Origin: Halomonas citrativorans | Lineage (GTDB): Bacteria; Pseudomonadota; Gammaproteobacteria; Pseudomonadales; Halomonadaceae | Assembly: GCF_900163645.1 (NCBI RefSeq) | Contig: NZ_FUKM01000002.1 | Coordinates: 1-64,000, forward strand | Reading direction: 5' to 3' | DNA: 64,000 nucleotides | In this document: positions 18,652 through 27,744 of the stretch, piece by piece | Layout of the letters: each line of letters starts with the position of its first letter | Numbering within the stretch: position 1 is the stretch's first letter | The notes under the pieces: generated by a model | Told to the model about the DNA's origin: nothing | The model's input: only the letters and a program-made list of their open reading frames with translations | Databases searched by the model: none | Made by a program: the position numbers and the translations under genes

Positions 18652-19854
18652 ATGGATGAGCAACGTCCTGTTAAAATTAGAGTCCGAGGCTTAAGTAAGG
18701 TCTTTGGTAAACAACCTCGAAAAGCATTAGAGCTACGCGACCAGGGTCTTAAGCGTCCAGAAATCCTAGAGCAAACAGGCCAGACACTCGGCCTTTCCAA
18801 TATATCCTTCGATGTTTATGAAGGTGAGCTCCTCGTCATCATGGGCCTTTCGGGCTCAGGCAAATCGACACTGATCCGCTGTCTTAATCGCCTGATTGAC
18901 ACAACGGAAGGTGAGATCATCATTGATGATGAAAACATCCCCACCCTGAGTGAAAAAGCGTTACTGGAATGCCGACGCCGCCATTTCTCGATGGTCTTCC
19001 AAAATTTTGCGCTGTTTCCGCATCGCACGGTGCAAAAAAACGCAGAGTTTGGCTTGGAAATACGCGGTATTGATAAAGCCGAGCGTCATAAAATCGCCCA
19101 TACCGCCCTTAAACAGGTGGGCCTGGAAGGCTGGGAGAACGCGTATCCCCACCAGCTTTCAGGGGGAATGCAACAGCGCGTTGGTTTGGCCCGCGCACTG
19201 GCTAACGATGCCAGCGTACTGCTAATGGATGAAGCATTTTCAGCGCTTGACCCCTTGATTCGTAAGGACATGCAACAGGAACTTTTGCAGCTCCAAACAA
19301 AAATGCAAAAGACCACCGTCTTCATTACCCACGATTTGGATGAAGCGCTGAATATCGGTGACCGAATCGTGCTGCTTAAAGATGGCGAAGTAGTTCAAAT
19401 TGGAACCCCTGAAGAAATTCTGACCCAACCCGCTGATGATTATGTGCGTCGTTTTATCGAAGGGGTCGACCGCTCGCGTATTCTAACGGCCGAGAGCGCC
19501 ATGCGCCCACTGCGTAGCACCGCGCGTGACAGTGATGGCCCGCGCACGGCTCTTCACCGCATGCGGGACCACGCAATTGACTCTATCTACGTAACTGACC
19601 GTGACCGCCGTCTGCTCGGGCTACTGGAAGCCGAGTCCGCGAGTACGGCTATCAAGGAAGGCGCCGAAAAAATCGCCGACTACCTGACTCAGGACTTCCG
19701 CAAAGTGTCCCCCGACGAGCCGTTGCAGAACCTGTTCGCCATGTTTAGTGAAAAGAGATTTCCTATTGCCGTGGTAGATGAACAGCAACGCCTACTGGGT
19801 GTTGTGGTGAAAGGCGCGGTACTGGATGAATTGGCACGAGCAGGAGAACCGTAA
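18652..19854 (+). CDS. proV: glycine betaine/proline ABC transporter ATP-binding protein
   Basis: A 400-aa ATPase of the ProV/OpuAA type that drives uptake of betaine-like osmoprotectants. It has the family's N-terminal extension (VFGKQPRKALEL), Walker A GLSGSGKST, signature LSGGMQQRVGLARAL, Walker B LLMDEAFSALDP and H-loop FITHD. Two CBS domains follow from about residue 275, the module which in OpuA senses ionic strength. It overlaps proW at TAATG and precedes proX by about 1 kb. Together with the BCCT carrier downstream it makes an osmoprotection locus, as expected in a moderate halophile. Confidence 0.94.
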   Translation: MDEQRPVKIRVRGLSKVFGKQPRKALELRDQGLKRPEILEQTGQTLGLSNISFDVYEGELLVIMGLSGSGKSTLIRCLNRLIDTTEGEIIIDDENIPTLSEKALLECRRRHFSMVFQNFALFPHRTVQKNAEFGLEIRGIDKAERHKIAHTALKQVGLEGWENAYPHQLSGGMQQRVGLARALANDASVLLMDEAFSALDPLIRKDMQQELLQLQTKMQKTTVFITHDLDEALNIGDRIVLLKDGEVVQIGTPEEILTQPADDYVRRFIEGVDRSRILTAESAMRPLRSTARDSDGPRTALHRMRDHAIDSIYVTDRDRRLLGLLEAESASTAIKEGAEKIADYLTQDFRKVSPDEPLQNLFAMFSEKRFPIAVVDEQQRLLGVVVKGAVLDELARAGEP

Positions 19855-20687
19855 TGGACATTCCCCGTATCCCGCTAGGCAGTTGGATCGAAGGTGGCCT
19901 CACTTGGCTAACCAGCGAATACTCTGTGGTTACTCGCGGCATTTCACGCTTTACCCAAACCGGGATTAACAGCCTGAATGATGGGCTGATGTGGCTACCG
20001 GAGTGGGCACTGCTGGCCATTATTGCCCTGCTTTGCTGGAGGCTTGCGGGCCCGCGCTTGGCACTGGGGGCGGTCCTTGGCTTGGCATTAATCTGGAATA
20101 TGGGCCTTTGGGAACCCATGATCGAGACGTTAACGCTGGTGGTGATCGCAACCGTCGTTGCCGTTGTCATTGCACTGCCTATCGGCATCACCGCGGCCTT
20201 ATCGGAACGCCTTTACCGCTTGTTCATGCCGCTGCTGGATTTTATGCAGACCATGCCTGCGTTCGTCTATCTGATACCGGCCATTCCCTTTTTCGGTATT
20301 GGTTCTGTGTCCGCTATTTTTGCCACGGTTATCTTTTCCATGCCGCCCGCCATTCGCTTTACGACGCTCGGCATTCGTCAGGTACCAACAGAGCTAATAG
20401 AAGCCGCGGATGCTTACGGTGCTACTCGAAGCCAAAAGCTATTTAAAGTGCAGCTACCGCTCTCGTTACCTACCTTGATGGCGGGCATTAACCAAACGAT
20501 CATGCTAGCGCTTTCCATGGTGGTTATTGCCGCGATGATAGGTGCGGATGGGTTAGGCAGCGAAGTATGGCGTGCTATACAGCGCCTGCGCCCAGGCGAC
20601 GGCTTTGAAGCAGGTATTGCCGTTGTTATTCTGGCCATGCTGCTGGACCGTTTAACTCAGTCGTTACGCAAGGCCTCTTCTAAGTAG
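19854..20687 (+). CDS. proW: glycine betaine/proline ABC transporter permease
   Basis: A 277-aa inner-membrane permease. Its ATG overlaps the proV stop (TAATG), showing translational coupling. About six transmembrane helices are seen, with the binding-protein-dependent permease EAA loop in ELIEAADAYGATRSQKLFKV. Other family stretches are PLLDFMQTMPAFVYLIPAIP and FFGIGSVSAIFATVIFSMPP, strongly typical of ProW/OpuAB. The length is that of a compact OpuAB-like subunit, shorter than E. coli ProW, which has an extra N-terminal extension. Confidence 0.94.
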   Translation: MDIPRIPLGSWIEGGLTWLTSEYSVVTRGISRFTQTGINSLNDGLMWLPEWALLAIIALLCWRLAGPRLALGAVLGLALIWNMGLWEPMIETLTLVVIATVVAVVIALPIGITAALSERLYRLFMPLLDFMQTMPAFVYLIPAIPFFGIGSVSAIFATVIFSMPPAIRFTTLGIRQVPTELIEAADAYGATRSQKLFKVQLPLSLPTLMAGINQTIMLALSMVVIAAMIGADGLGSEVWRAIQRLRPGDGFEAGIAVVILAMLLDRLTQSLRKASSK

Positions 20688-20785
20688 GCTGACTAAGCTA
20701 CCTAGCAACAACGAGAAGATGAGAAGTAGCTTGACGGGGTGTTAACCCCTTTGACTTGATGAGCTTTATTTTCACGACCATGCTG

Positions 20786-20816
20786 AATTGCCTAACATGA
20801 TGGTATGTTAAGGCAA
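20786..20816 (+). promoter_or_regulatory. inverted repeat in the proW-proX gap
   Basis: TTGCCTAACAT at 20788-20798 pairs with ATGTTAAGGCAA at 20805-20816 (11 bp with one bulged A). A second smaller hairpin (GGGGTGTTAACCCC followed by TTTG) lies at about 20736-20753. These could be a partial terminator that sets the proVW/proX ratio and an operator or mRNA-stabilising stem in front of proX. Confidence 0.45.
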
Positions 20817-20839
20817 ACAATACAAAAGGAAGCAAGTGA

Positions 20840-21712
20840 ATGAAAACACGTATGCTAAATCGTCGTATCCGCTTGGCCTCTGCCGCATTGATTGCAGGTA
20901 CTGGGTTAGTCGTAGGCAGTGCCGCTCAGGCGCAGGATCAAGGCACCATCAATCTTGCGTATGTTGAATGGTCGTCAGAAGTAGCCTCCACTAACGTCAT
21001 TGCTGCGGTGCTGGAGCAGGCTGGCTACGAAGTAGACATGACCTCGCTTTCCGCAGCGGCCATGTTCCAGGCACTTTCAACCGGTGACGCCGATGCGATT
21101 GTTGCCGCATGGCTGCCAACAACGCACGCTGAGTACATGGAGCGCATTGGTGACCACGTTGAAGACCTGGGCCCCAACCTGGACGGCACCAAACTAGGGC
21201 TCGTCGTACCGTCTTATACAGACGTTGACTCGATTGCCGACCTTAATAGCAACGCTGACCTCTTTAACAGTGAGATCATCGGTATAGATCCTGGTGCAGG
21301 CCTGATGGGCTTGACGGAACAAGTTGTCGATACCTATGGCATTGAACTTCGCCTGCGCAGTGGCAGCGATGCAACGATGGTGGCATCGCTTAGTAACGCC
21401 ATTAATAATGAAGAAGATATCGTGATCACCAGTTGGACGCCCCACTGGATGTTTGCACGCTGGGACCTTAAATATCTGGAAGATCCAGAAAACGTGTTTG
21501 GTGGCGCTGAGCAAATTCATACCGTTGTACGTAACGGTTTTGCCGATGAAATGCCAGAAGCCTACGCGATTCTTAATGCATTCGAATGGACCCCAGAGCA
21601 AATGGGTGAAGTAATGCTGATGAACCAGGAAGACGGAAGCGACCCCTACGAAAACGCCAAGAAATGGGTAGAAGAAAACCAGAATGTGGTTGAGCAATGG
21701 CTAAATAGCTAA
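20840..21712 (+). CDS. proX: glycine betaine/proline periplasmic binding protein
   Basis: A 290-aa OpuAC-family substrate-binding protein with a Sec signal peptide (core LASAALIAGTGLVVGSAAQA). The mature start GTINLAYVEWSSEVASTNVI, the WLPTTHAEYM region and the late stretch VITSWTPHWMFARWDLKYLE, whose tryptophans could form the aromatic cage for trimethylammonium compounds, fit the family. It is separated from proW by 152 bases with a hairpin, so its expression may differ from that of the membrane subunits. A long-stem terminator follows. Confidence 0.92.
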   Translation: MKTRMLNRRIRLASAALIAGTGLVVGSAAQAQDQGTINLAYVEWSSEVASTNVIAAVLEQAGYEVDMTSLSAAAMFQALSTGDADAIVAAWLPTTHAEYMERIGDHVEDLGPNLDGTKLGLVVPSYTDVDSIADLNSNADLFNSEIIGIDPGAGLMGLTEQVVDTYGIELRLRSGSDATMVASLSNAINNEEDIVITSWTPHWMFARWDLKYLEDPENVFGGAEQIHTVVRNGFADEMPEAYAILNAFEWTPEQMGEVMLMNQEDGSDPYENAKKWVEENQNVVEQWLNS

Positions 21713-21727
21713 TCGCTATCCATCACT

Positions 21728-21766
21728 GTGCCGACGTCAGTTGATACTGGGGTCGGCACCTTTGTT
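21728..21766 (+). terminator. rho-independent terminator of the proVWX unit
   Basis: An 8-bp outer stem (GTGCCGAC/GTCGGCAC) with an inner CAGT/ACTG pairing, followed by a T-rich stretch CTTTGTTT. It lies 16 bases after the proX stop. Confidence 0.7.
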
Positions 21767-21882
21767 TGCACTTGTCGTTCTACAAAAAACAGTTCCAATA
21801 AAACAGCAATACAATGCTTGTTAATATATAGTTAAGCAAAACGACACTGCGCGTGTTTTCTAATTAAAACGGAGAGGTACTC

Positions 21883-23526
21883 GTGGATAAACAAGAGCCC
21901 AACAGCTCCCCTAAGGAGCCAAAAGCCTCTGAAGGCATACCCGCTCCAGATGGGGCAGCAAACCTGATCGATACCGACTACGTTATCGGTCAGGACAACA
22001 TTACGACCAATAAAATGGGCTTTGACCTTGACCTGCACGGCAAGGTATTTAGCATTTCAGCGATTATTGTACTGCTATTCGTGGTCTTGACGCTGGCGCT
22101 GCAAGACACCATTGCCCCAGTATACGATGCCATTTTCAACTTCCTAACCGGCAACCTGTCCTGGTTTTTTATCACGGCTGCCAACATATTCGTTATTTTG
22201 TGTATTGGTTTGATTGTATCCCCTTTGGGTAAAATACGCCTTGGTGGCGTCGACGCCAAACCGGACTACACCTATATGGGCTGGTTCTCAATGCTGTTTG
22301 CCGCGGGCATGGGCATTGGCTTGATGTTCTTTGGCGTGAATGAGCCACTTACCCACTTCGGTACCTCGCTAGATGGCGGCAGTTGGGCACCGCTGGGCGG
22401 CGCAGAGGGTGACACGGCGGCGGCCACATCACTTGCCATGGCAGCCACCATTTACCACTGGGGCCTGCACCCTTGGGCGATTTACGCCATTGTGGCACTT
22501 TCACTGGCCCTATTCTCTTTCAATAAAGGTTTGCCGCTCTCGATGCGCTCGGTGTTTTACCCCATTTTGGGTGAGCGCGTCTGGGGCTGGCCTGGCCATG
22601 TGATCGATATTCTGGCGGTATTTGCATCGTTGTTTGGTTTGGCGACGTCACTAGGCCTAGGTGCTAGCCAGGCAGCTGCGGGGCTTTCTTATTTGTTTGG
22701 CGCGCCTGAAGGCGATGTGACGATGATTCTCTTGATCGTCGGCATTACCCTAGTGGCGATTGCGTCCATTGTTGCTGGCGTTGATAAGGGTGTGCAACTG
22801 CTCTCCAAGATCAACATCGCTATGGCGGCGTTGCTGCTGTTCTTTGTGATAGCGGTCGGTCCGACCCTATTCATCGCGACGGGCTTCTTTGAAAATCTGT
22901 GGAGCTATGCGACTCACTTCACCGCGCTTTCAAACCCGTTCGGCCGTGAAGATGCTAACTTCAGCCAAGGCTGGACAGCCTTCTACTGGGCATGGTGGAT
23001 CTCCTGGTCTCCGTACGTCGGCATGTTTATCGCCCGCGTATCACGTGGTCGTACGGTTCGAGAATTTTTGATTTCCGTACTTATTATCCCCTCAGTGGTA
23101 TCGGTACTTTGGATGACGACCTTTGGCGGTACAGCCATTGATCAATATGTGAGCCAAGGTATTAGCTCAGTGCGCGATGCGGGTGTCGACCTTCAGCTGT
23201 TCCTGATGTTGGAGCAACTGCCACTGGCGCAAATCACCTCATTCTTGGCGATTTTGCTGGTCATCATTTTCTTTGTAACCTCATCCGACTCAGGCTCACT
23301 CGTGATTGATTCCATCACCGCAGGCGGCAAAGTAGATGCCCCAACACCGCAACGCGTGTTTTGGGCGATCATTGAAGGCGCCATTGCGATTGCTCTACTG
23401 CTGGGCGGCGGTCTTACGGCGCTACAAACCATGGCCGTTTCCACCGGGTTCCCGTTTACTATCATCCTACTGGTGGCGTGCTACGCGATCGTCAAAGGTT
23501 TGATGAGCGAACCAAAAGCAGTGTAA
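21883..23526 (+). CDS. BCCT-family betaine/choline/carnitine transporter
   Basis: A 547-aa secondary carrier for betaine-type compatible solutes with twelve predicted transmembrane helices. The family signature is clear: the conserved Trp-rich segment WAWWISWSPYVGMFIARVSR, the Gly-rich helix AAGMGIGLMFFGVNEPLTHF and SSDSGSLVIDSITAGG. Conserved tryptophans of the substrate box are present in it. The GTG at 21883 is preceded by GGAGAGG (21872-21878). A hydrophilic acidic N-terminus of about 50 residues precedes helix one. Being next to proVWX suggests a joint role in osmoprotectant uptake; the precise substrate cannot be told. Confidence 0.93.
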   Translation: MDKQEPNSSPKEPKASEGIPAPDGAANLIDTDYVIGQDNITTNKMGFDLDLHGKVFSISAIIVLLFVVLTLALQDTIAPVYDAIFNFLTGNLSWFFITAANIFVILCIGLIVSPLGKIRLGGVDAKPDYTYMGWFSMLFAAGMGIGLMFFGVNEPLTHFGTSLDGGSWAPLGGAEGDTAAATSLAMAATIYHWGLHPWAIYAIVALSLALFSFNKGLPLSMRSVFYPILGERVWGWPGHVIDILAVFASLFGLATSLGLGASQAAAGLSYLFGAPEGDVTMILLIVGITLVAIASIVAGVDKGVQLLSKINIAMAALLLFFVIAVGPTLFIATGFFENLWSYATHFTALSNPFGREDANFSQGWTAFYWAWWISWSPYVGMFIARVSRGRTVREFLISVLIIPSVVSVLWMTTFGGTAIDQYVSQGISSVRDAGVDLQLFLMLEQLPLAQITSFLAILLVIIFFVTSSDSGSLVIDSITAGGKVDAPTPQRVFWAIIEGAIAIALLLGGGLTALQTMAVSTGFPFTIILLVACYAIVKGLMSEPKAV

Positions 23527-23548
23527 TTAATCGGTACGCATGACCAAA

Positions 23549-23578
23549 ACGGGCAGCCCAAGGGCTGCCCGTTTTTTA
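23549..23578 (+). terminator. rho-independent terminator of the BCCT gene
   Basis: A strong stem ACGGGCAGCCC/GGGCTGCCCGT with loop AAG and following T run, 22 bases after the stop. It may also serve the convergent exonuclease gene, because A residues flank the other side. Confidence 0.85.
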
Positions 23579-23589
23579 TTAGTACCGTG

Positions 23590-24315
23590 CTAACACCAGA
23601 TATTTTTTAAAGGCGTATCTGGCTGATAATGGGTGGCGATTTGTGCCTGGAGAAGCTCTGCCGTTGCCAATGCATCGACCAGCGCATGGTGCCCCTGGTA
23701 GGCTGGCAAACCATAGCGGGCACGGCTAGCGTTTAAACGTATTGAAACCGGGGGGCGTCCCAACCATCGGCGAAAACGTGCCCATAACGTTTGTCGATGT
23801 ATCCTGGCCTCAAGCGACATCGTATCGATCATCGGGAACATCACCCCTTCTCCACGCCGCGCTTTAATCGCCGTATCCAGGAAGGGTCGCTCAATATTGC
23901 GAAAGTGGACCACGACCAAATGGCCCGCGAGCGTGCCCAATAGCTCATCCAGCACCACATCCAAATCCGGGGCATCTGCCACCTCGGAATGGGTAATATG
24001 ATGAAAAGCTATCGAGGATCCAGACAGCGTCCTAGTGGGCTTGACGACCCAATAACGGCGCTCCGCGAGCTTGATACGATCAAGCGTAAACGGCACAACG
24101 CCTATACTGACAATGGCATGGCGCCGCTCATCCAAACCGGTGGTTTCCAGATCCAGCGCAACCATCGGTACGTCAGCAATGGGGGTATCACCAGAAGGCA
24201 GTGGTGTGGCAAAAAACCGCTGGATAGCAGGGTCTTTTGCATGGCGCTCACGCTGTGCCATATAGTCAGTCCAGTCGGGCTGGATGATGCGGTGACGCGG
24301 GCGAATGCCTAGCAT
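23590..24315 (-). CDS. DnaQ-like 3'-5' exonuclease
   Basis: A 241-aa protein of the DEDDh exonuclease superfamily. Motif I is VALDLETTG and motif III is HHALVDALATAEL with the His/Asp pair; motif II reads HFRNIERPFLD, where the usual FD is IE, so the second acidic ligand may be a Glu. An N-terminal extension of about 45 residues precedes the domain. It follows the DUF294/CBS gene by a single base and is surely co-transcribed with it. This pairing recurs in gammaproteobacteria. The substrate is unknown; it is not the replicative epsilon subunit. Confidence 0.85.
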   Translation of the reverse strand: MLGIRPRHRIIQPDWTDYMAQRERHAKDPAIQRFFATPLPSGDTPIADVPMVALDLETTGLDERRHAIVSIGVVPFTLDRIKLAERRYWVVKPTRTLSGSSIAFHHITHSEVADAPDLDVVLDELLGTLAGHLVVVHFRNIERPFLDTAIKARRGEGVMFPMIDTMSLEARIHRQTLWARFRRWLGRPPVSIRLNASRARYGLPAYQGHHALVDALATAELLQAQIATHYQPDTPLKNIWC

Positions 24316-24316
24316 G

Positions 24317-26227
24317 TTACTGCCTCTGCCGTTGAGCGGGCACCGGATAACGGAACTTTAAAAACTTCTGAGCATTGCTAAGCACATGGAAAGCATCTTT
24401 CAACGTATGCCGTTCGCTGTCCTCTACATTTTCAGGCTCAATATTGTTATCTGGCTCTCGGTCTTCCTGAATATCGATCATCTGGTGGCGCAACCGCGAC
24501 ATACATAAAAACTCAAACGCATAACTCAGCTTATCGCTGACCCCCGGAGCTAATAACTGTGTATCACTGATATCCTTTAGTCGCTGAAACGAGTTTTGCG
24601 CTTTGGAGCCACACGCCAGCGCATGGATGCGGATCAGATCAACCATCGGTGCTGTGCCACGTCGTTTCAGGTTAATTGAATTGTTATGTTTGCCATCCTT
24701 TTCCATGACAAAGGTACGAAAGAAGCCAAGCGGCGGCGTGCGGTTCAACGCGTTACGCGCCATTGCCGCTAAAAACAACGGCGACTCAGCGGCTCTACGA
24801 GCAATTAGATCCTGTAGCGTTTCAACAAAATGTTCTTCGCCATAGATGCTATCAAGGTCAAAGAAGATCGAACTCTGCAGCAGCTTTTTAGGCGTCGGAT
24901 TGGAAATCCAATCTTCAAAATAGCTTTTCCAAACGCCCAGCGGCTGACGCCACTCTTGATTGGTGGCCATGATATCGCCTTTGCAGTAAGTGTAACCACA
25001 GGCATCCAGCCCATCGCTAACAAACTTGGCCAGCGCATAAAAATAGGCGTCATGCTCTTCAGGGATAAAGTCATCAGACAAAATGAGCGCATTATCCTGG
25101 TCAGTCACAATGCTTTGTTCATTGCGTGCCATTGAGCCATTAACCATAAAACAGTAAGGCACCGGCGGTGACCCCAGCTCAGCTTCGGCCAGTTCCAGCA
25201 AGCGCCGGAAGAAGCTACGCCCCACCGTTGAAAGCGCGCTGCCCACCATTTGCGAGTTAGCGCCCTCCTGAACCATTCGGACAAAGGACGCTCGAACATC
25301 GGGTGCCAGTTTGGCAAGCCCTTGTGTGCTGGACTGATTAAAAATATTGCTGACCAGATAGAGTCCGCTATGCGTTTCATAGCGAATAATATCGGAAAGG
25401 TGCACCACGCCAACAGGCCGCTGCCGATACAGCACCGGCAAGTGATGAACATTGTTGCGCAGCATGGTCAGCATGGCCTCATATATCGACGCATCCGACT
25501 GTATGGTAATCAAATGAGAAGACGCGACATCGCCAATCGCGGTTTGCGGTGAAAGCCCCTCTGCCACGACCCGGGTTCTAAAGTCACTATCGGTAAAAAT
25601 ACCCACCATTTTCCATTTGACACCCTCGCTGTCTTGAAAACTGTAGCGCGGGCTGCCAGTACATTGGGTGATCACTATGGCCGCCGATGCCTGAGAATCA
25701 TTAATTTGCTGGGCGGCCTGTTGAAGACTGGTGGTGGATGCCACCATCACAGGATAACGGGTCACCAGTTTACGAATACGCGTGACCATCATATCGTTCG
25801 ACTTTTTTTGTTGCTCGGCAACCGTTTCAAGCCGGGGCCGTTCAAGCTCTACAAAGTCAGCAAAGTCATCATCCTCTTCACATAAGCGCTGAAAGACATC
25901 GTTGGGAATAAAATAGATCAGTGTGTCTTCAATCGCCTGAGCCGGAAAGCGTACTTTGTGATTTCGCAATAAGCTAAAGTGGCCAAAAATATCCCCTTCG
26001 CCCAACCGGTTATAAAGCTCGCCCTGGCGGCGATACACCTCAACAGCGCCACTTCTTATAAAGCACAGCTCACTAACGGTGTCATTTAACTCCAAGATAT
26101 CGCTGCCCGTTTTGAAATAGCTGACCTCAACGCGCTCGGCAATCGCATCAAGCAGCTCATCCGAGAGACCATCAAAAGGAGGAAACTGGCCCATAAACTG
26201 GCGTATTTCAAGTAGTTCTACGTCCAT
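24317..26227 (-). CDS. cNMP-binding/CBS/DUF294 nucleotidyltransferase-like signalling protein
   Basis: A 636-aa cytoplasmic protein. In order: a cyclic-nucleotide-binding-type beta-barrel (about 10-125), two CBS domains (about 150-275), a DUF294 nucleotidyltransferase domain like that of GlnD (MVNGSMARNEQSIVTDQDNA, with the G-S and D-x-D pattern) and a DUF294 C-terminal domain. The start at 26227 has GGGAGA just upstream; an in-frame start at 26302 adds 25 residues without support. It is the first gene of a pair with the exonuclease. A role in nucleotide-controlled signalling is inferred from the domains. Confidence 0.88.
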   Translation of the reverse strand: MDVELLEIRQFMGQFPPFDGLSDELLDAIAERVEVSYFKTGSDILELNDTVSELCFIRSGAVEVYRRQGELYNRLGEGDIFGHFSLLRNHKVRFPAQAIEDTLIYFIPNDVFQRLCEEDDDFADFVELERPRLETVAEQQKKSNDMMVTRIRKLVTRYPVMVASTTSLQQAAQQINDSQASAAIVITQCTGSPRYSFQDSEGVKWKMVGIFTDSDFRTRVVAEGLSPQTAIGDVASSHLITIQSDASIYEAMLTMLRNNVHHLPVLYRQRPVGVVHLSDIIRYETHSGLYLVSNIFNQSSTQGLAKLAPDVRASFVRMVQEGANSQMVGSALSTVGRSFFRRLLELAEAELGSPPVPYCFMVNGSMARNEQSIVTDQDNALILSDDFIPEEHDAYFYALAKFVSDGLDACGYTYCKGDIMATNQEWRQPLGVWKSYFEDWISNPTPKKLLQSSIFFDLDSIYGEEHFVETLQDLIARRAAESPLFLAAMARNALNRTPPLGFFRTFVMEKDGKHNNSINLKRRGTAPMVDLIRIHALACGSKAQNSFQRLKDISDTQLLAPGVSDKLSYAFEFLCMSRLRHQMIDIQEDREPDNNIEPENVEDSERHTLKDAFHVLSNAQKFLKFRYPVPAQRQRQ

Positions 26228-26300
26228 GTGATCTCCCAAGACGTGTCTAATAGATAAGCCGAGTTTGGCTCGGTTCATCACTACCGTAAACCCTGGACGC

Positions 26301-26330
26301 AAAAAAAGCCCGACACCAAGGTGTCGGGCT
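26301..26330 (-). terminator. rho-independent terminator of the DUF4168 gene
   Basis: On the minus strand AGCCCGACACC pairs with GGTGTCGGGCT across a two-base loop, followed by seven T. It lies 27 bases past the stop at 26357 and before the DUF294 gene. Confidence 0.85.
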
Positions 26331-26356
26331 TTGATGGTGTATCAGCTAGTGATGGC

Positions 26357-26749
26357 TTAGGACTGGCTTGCCATCTCTTGAACACGCTGCATCATTTCCG
26401 GATCTTGCTGGATAGACTGACCGATAGCATTGAAGGTATCGACATCCAAGCCACTGTCTTCAACTACTTCGATCATACGATCGTTAGCTTCGGCGCGAAC
26501 TTCCTGTTGGGCTGACTCATCTCCTGCTTCCTGCAGACGCTGTGTGTACTCTTGCGAGATCACGGCGATTTCTTGAGAAGCATCGGCGAACTGCTGTAGC
26601 TGCTGGTCAGAAAAATCCTGGGCGGGTGCTGCTTGCTGAGTAGCCATGGGATCCTGAGCCGGGTCCTGCGCTTGCTGGGCGTTGGCAGTAGATGCCATTA
26701 AGCCAGTGGCGAGCAGGGCAGCAGAGAATAGAGCAGTTATACGTTGCAT
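26357..26749 (-). CDS. DUF4168-type periplasmic protein
   Basis: A 130-aa exported protein. The start at 26749 is chosen because it begins a classic signal peptide (MQRITALFSAALLATGLMAS, cleaved after TANA) and has GAGG upstream. The mature part is Gln/Ala/Asp-rich, then an alpha-helical domain with FSDQQLQQFADASQEIAVIS and FNAIGQSIQQDPEMMQRVQE, the pattern of DUF4168. The function is unknown. It is a monocistronic unit; the 270-base AT-rich stretch upstream to 27019 carries no gene I recognise. Confidence 0.75.
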   Translation of the reverse strand: MQRITALFSAALLATGLMASTANAQQAQDPAQDPMATQQAAPAQDFSDQQLQQFADASQEIAVISQEYTQRLQEAGDESAQQEVRAEANDRMIEVVEDSGLDVDTFNAIGQSIQQDPEMMQRVQEMASQS

Positions 26750-27019
26750 AGTAAGAAACCTCATTGACGCGGTATGAATGTGGTAGGTGTGACGCAAGGA
26801 TTCAGCACAGGTTCAATTTTTTAAGTAAGAGAACGTAACAAAATGAAGTGATGATAATAACAACATGCGCACAGAAATATTAAAAAAGCTTATATTCAAT
26901 TACTTATATAAAAATATGCCGCTAGTATTTTGAACAATATTAGCGAACTTTTATTTATGTAAAGAAGAGCATCAAGGGAAGAAGATGGCTTTAGCTCTTT
27001 AATCGCTGCGAACAGCCTT

Positions 27020-27736
27020 CTATAGCCGTTCCAAGTACCCTACTCCGCCCAGGTTATGCATCTGCTGGCGTACCCATTGGCTACGCCTTTCCACTTGGGC
27101 GTCAGGTCGAGAGGCGCTGCGGGTACGTGGGCTGGGAAGGATTGCCGCGAGCAGGCTTGCCTGGCGCTCCGTCATCACTCCGCCGGAGGCGCCGAAATAG
27201 TGTTGCGCGGCGGCTTCCAGGCCAAACACGCCGCTATCCCATTCAGCGATATTCAGATACACCTCAAGAATACGCTGTTTGCTCCAGAAAATTTCAATCA
27301 ACAGCGTGAACCAGGCCTCTAACGCTTTGCGCGTCCAGCTGCGCCCACTCCACAAAAAAATATTTTTGGCTGTTTGCTGACTCAGCGTGCTGGCGCCGCG
27401 CAAACGGCCACCATCACGACTGGTCTCCCAAGCACGACGTAACTCAACAAGGTCAAAGCCACGATGTAGAGGGAAGCGCTGATCTTCAGCAGCAATCACC
27501 GCCAACTTGGCGTTGCTGGATAAATTGTCCCAGCTTCGCCACTGATGCTGAATGCGTATAGGCTCGCTGTTTACCCAGCTCTGTATTTTGCGCTCCACCA
27601 TGATCATGGAGCCTGGCAAGGGCACAAAACGAAACAGGATGACCAGTGCCACAGAAAGAAGCACAAAAACCAGCACGCCGCGCCACACAAGACGCCATAG
27701 CTGACGAAGAAAGCGGCTCAGCGTACGTTTAAGCAT
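27020..27736 (-). CDS. mtgA: monofunctional biosynthetic peptidoglycan transglycosylase
   Basis: A 238-aa inner-membrane glycosyltransferase (GT51) that polymerises lipid II into glycan strands. One N-terminal transmembrane helix (about 17-38, VLVFVLLSVALVILFRFVPL) anchors it. Catalytic motif 1 is AAEDQRFPLHRGFD with the essential Glu, motif 2 is LRGASTLSQQTAKNIFL, and motif 3 the RKALEAWFTLLIEIFWSKQR/ILEVYLNIAEW stretch. There is no transpeptidase domain and the length is that of MtgA. It is 8 bases downstream of the formaldehyde gene fghA, likely a chance arrangement of co-directional genes. Confidence 0.93.
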   Translation of the reverse strand: MLKRTLSRFLRQLWRLVWRGVLVFVLLSVALVILFRFVPLPGSMIMVERKIQSWVNSEPIRIQHQWRSWDNLSSNAKLAVIAAEDQRFPLHRGFDLVELRRAWETSRDGGRLRGASTLSQQTAKNIFLWSGRSWTRKALEAWFTLLIEIFWSKQRILEVYLNIAEWDSGVFGLEAAAQHYFGASGGVMTERQASLLAAILPSPRTRSASRPDAQVERRSQWVRQQMHNLGGVGYLERL

Positions 27737-27744
27737 CGTTATCC

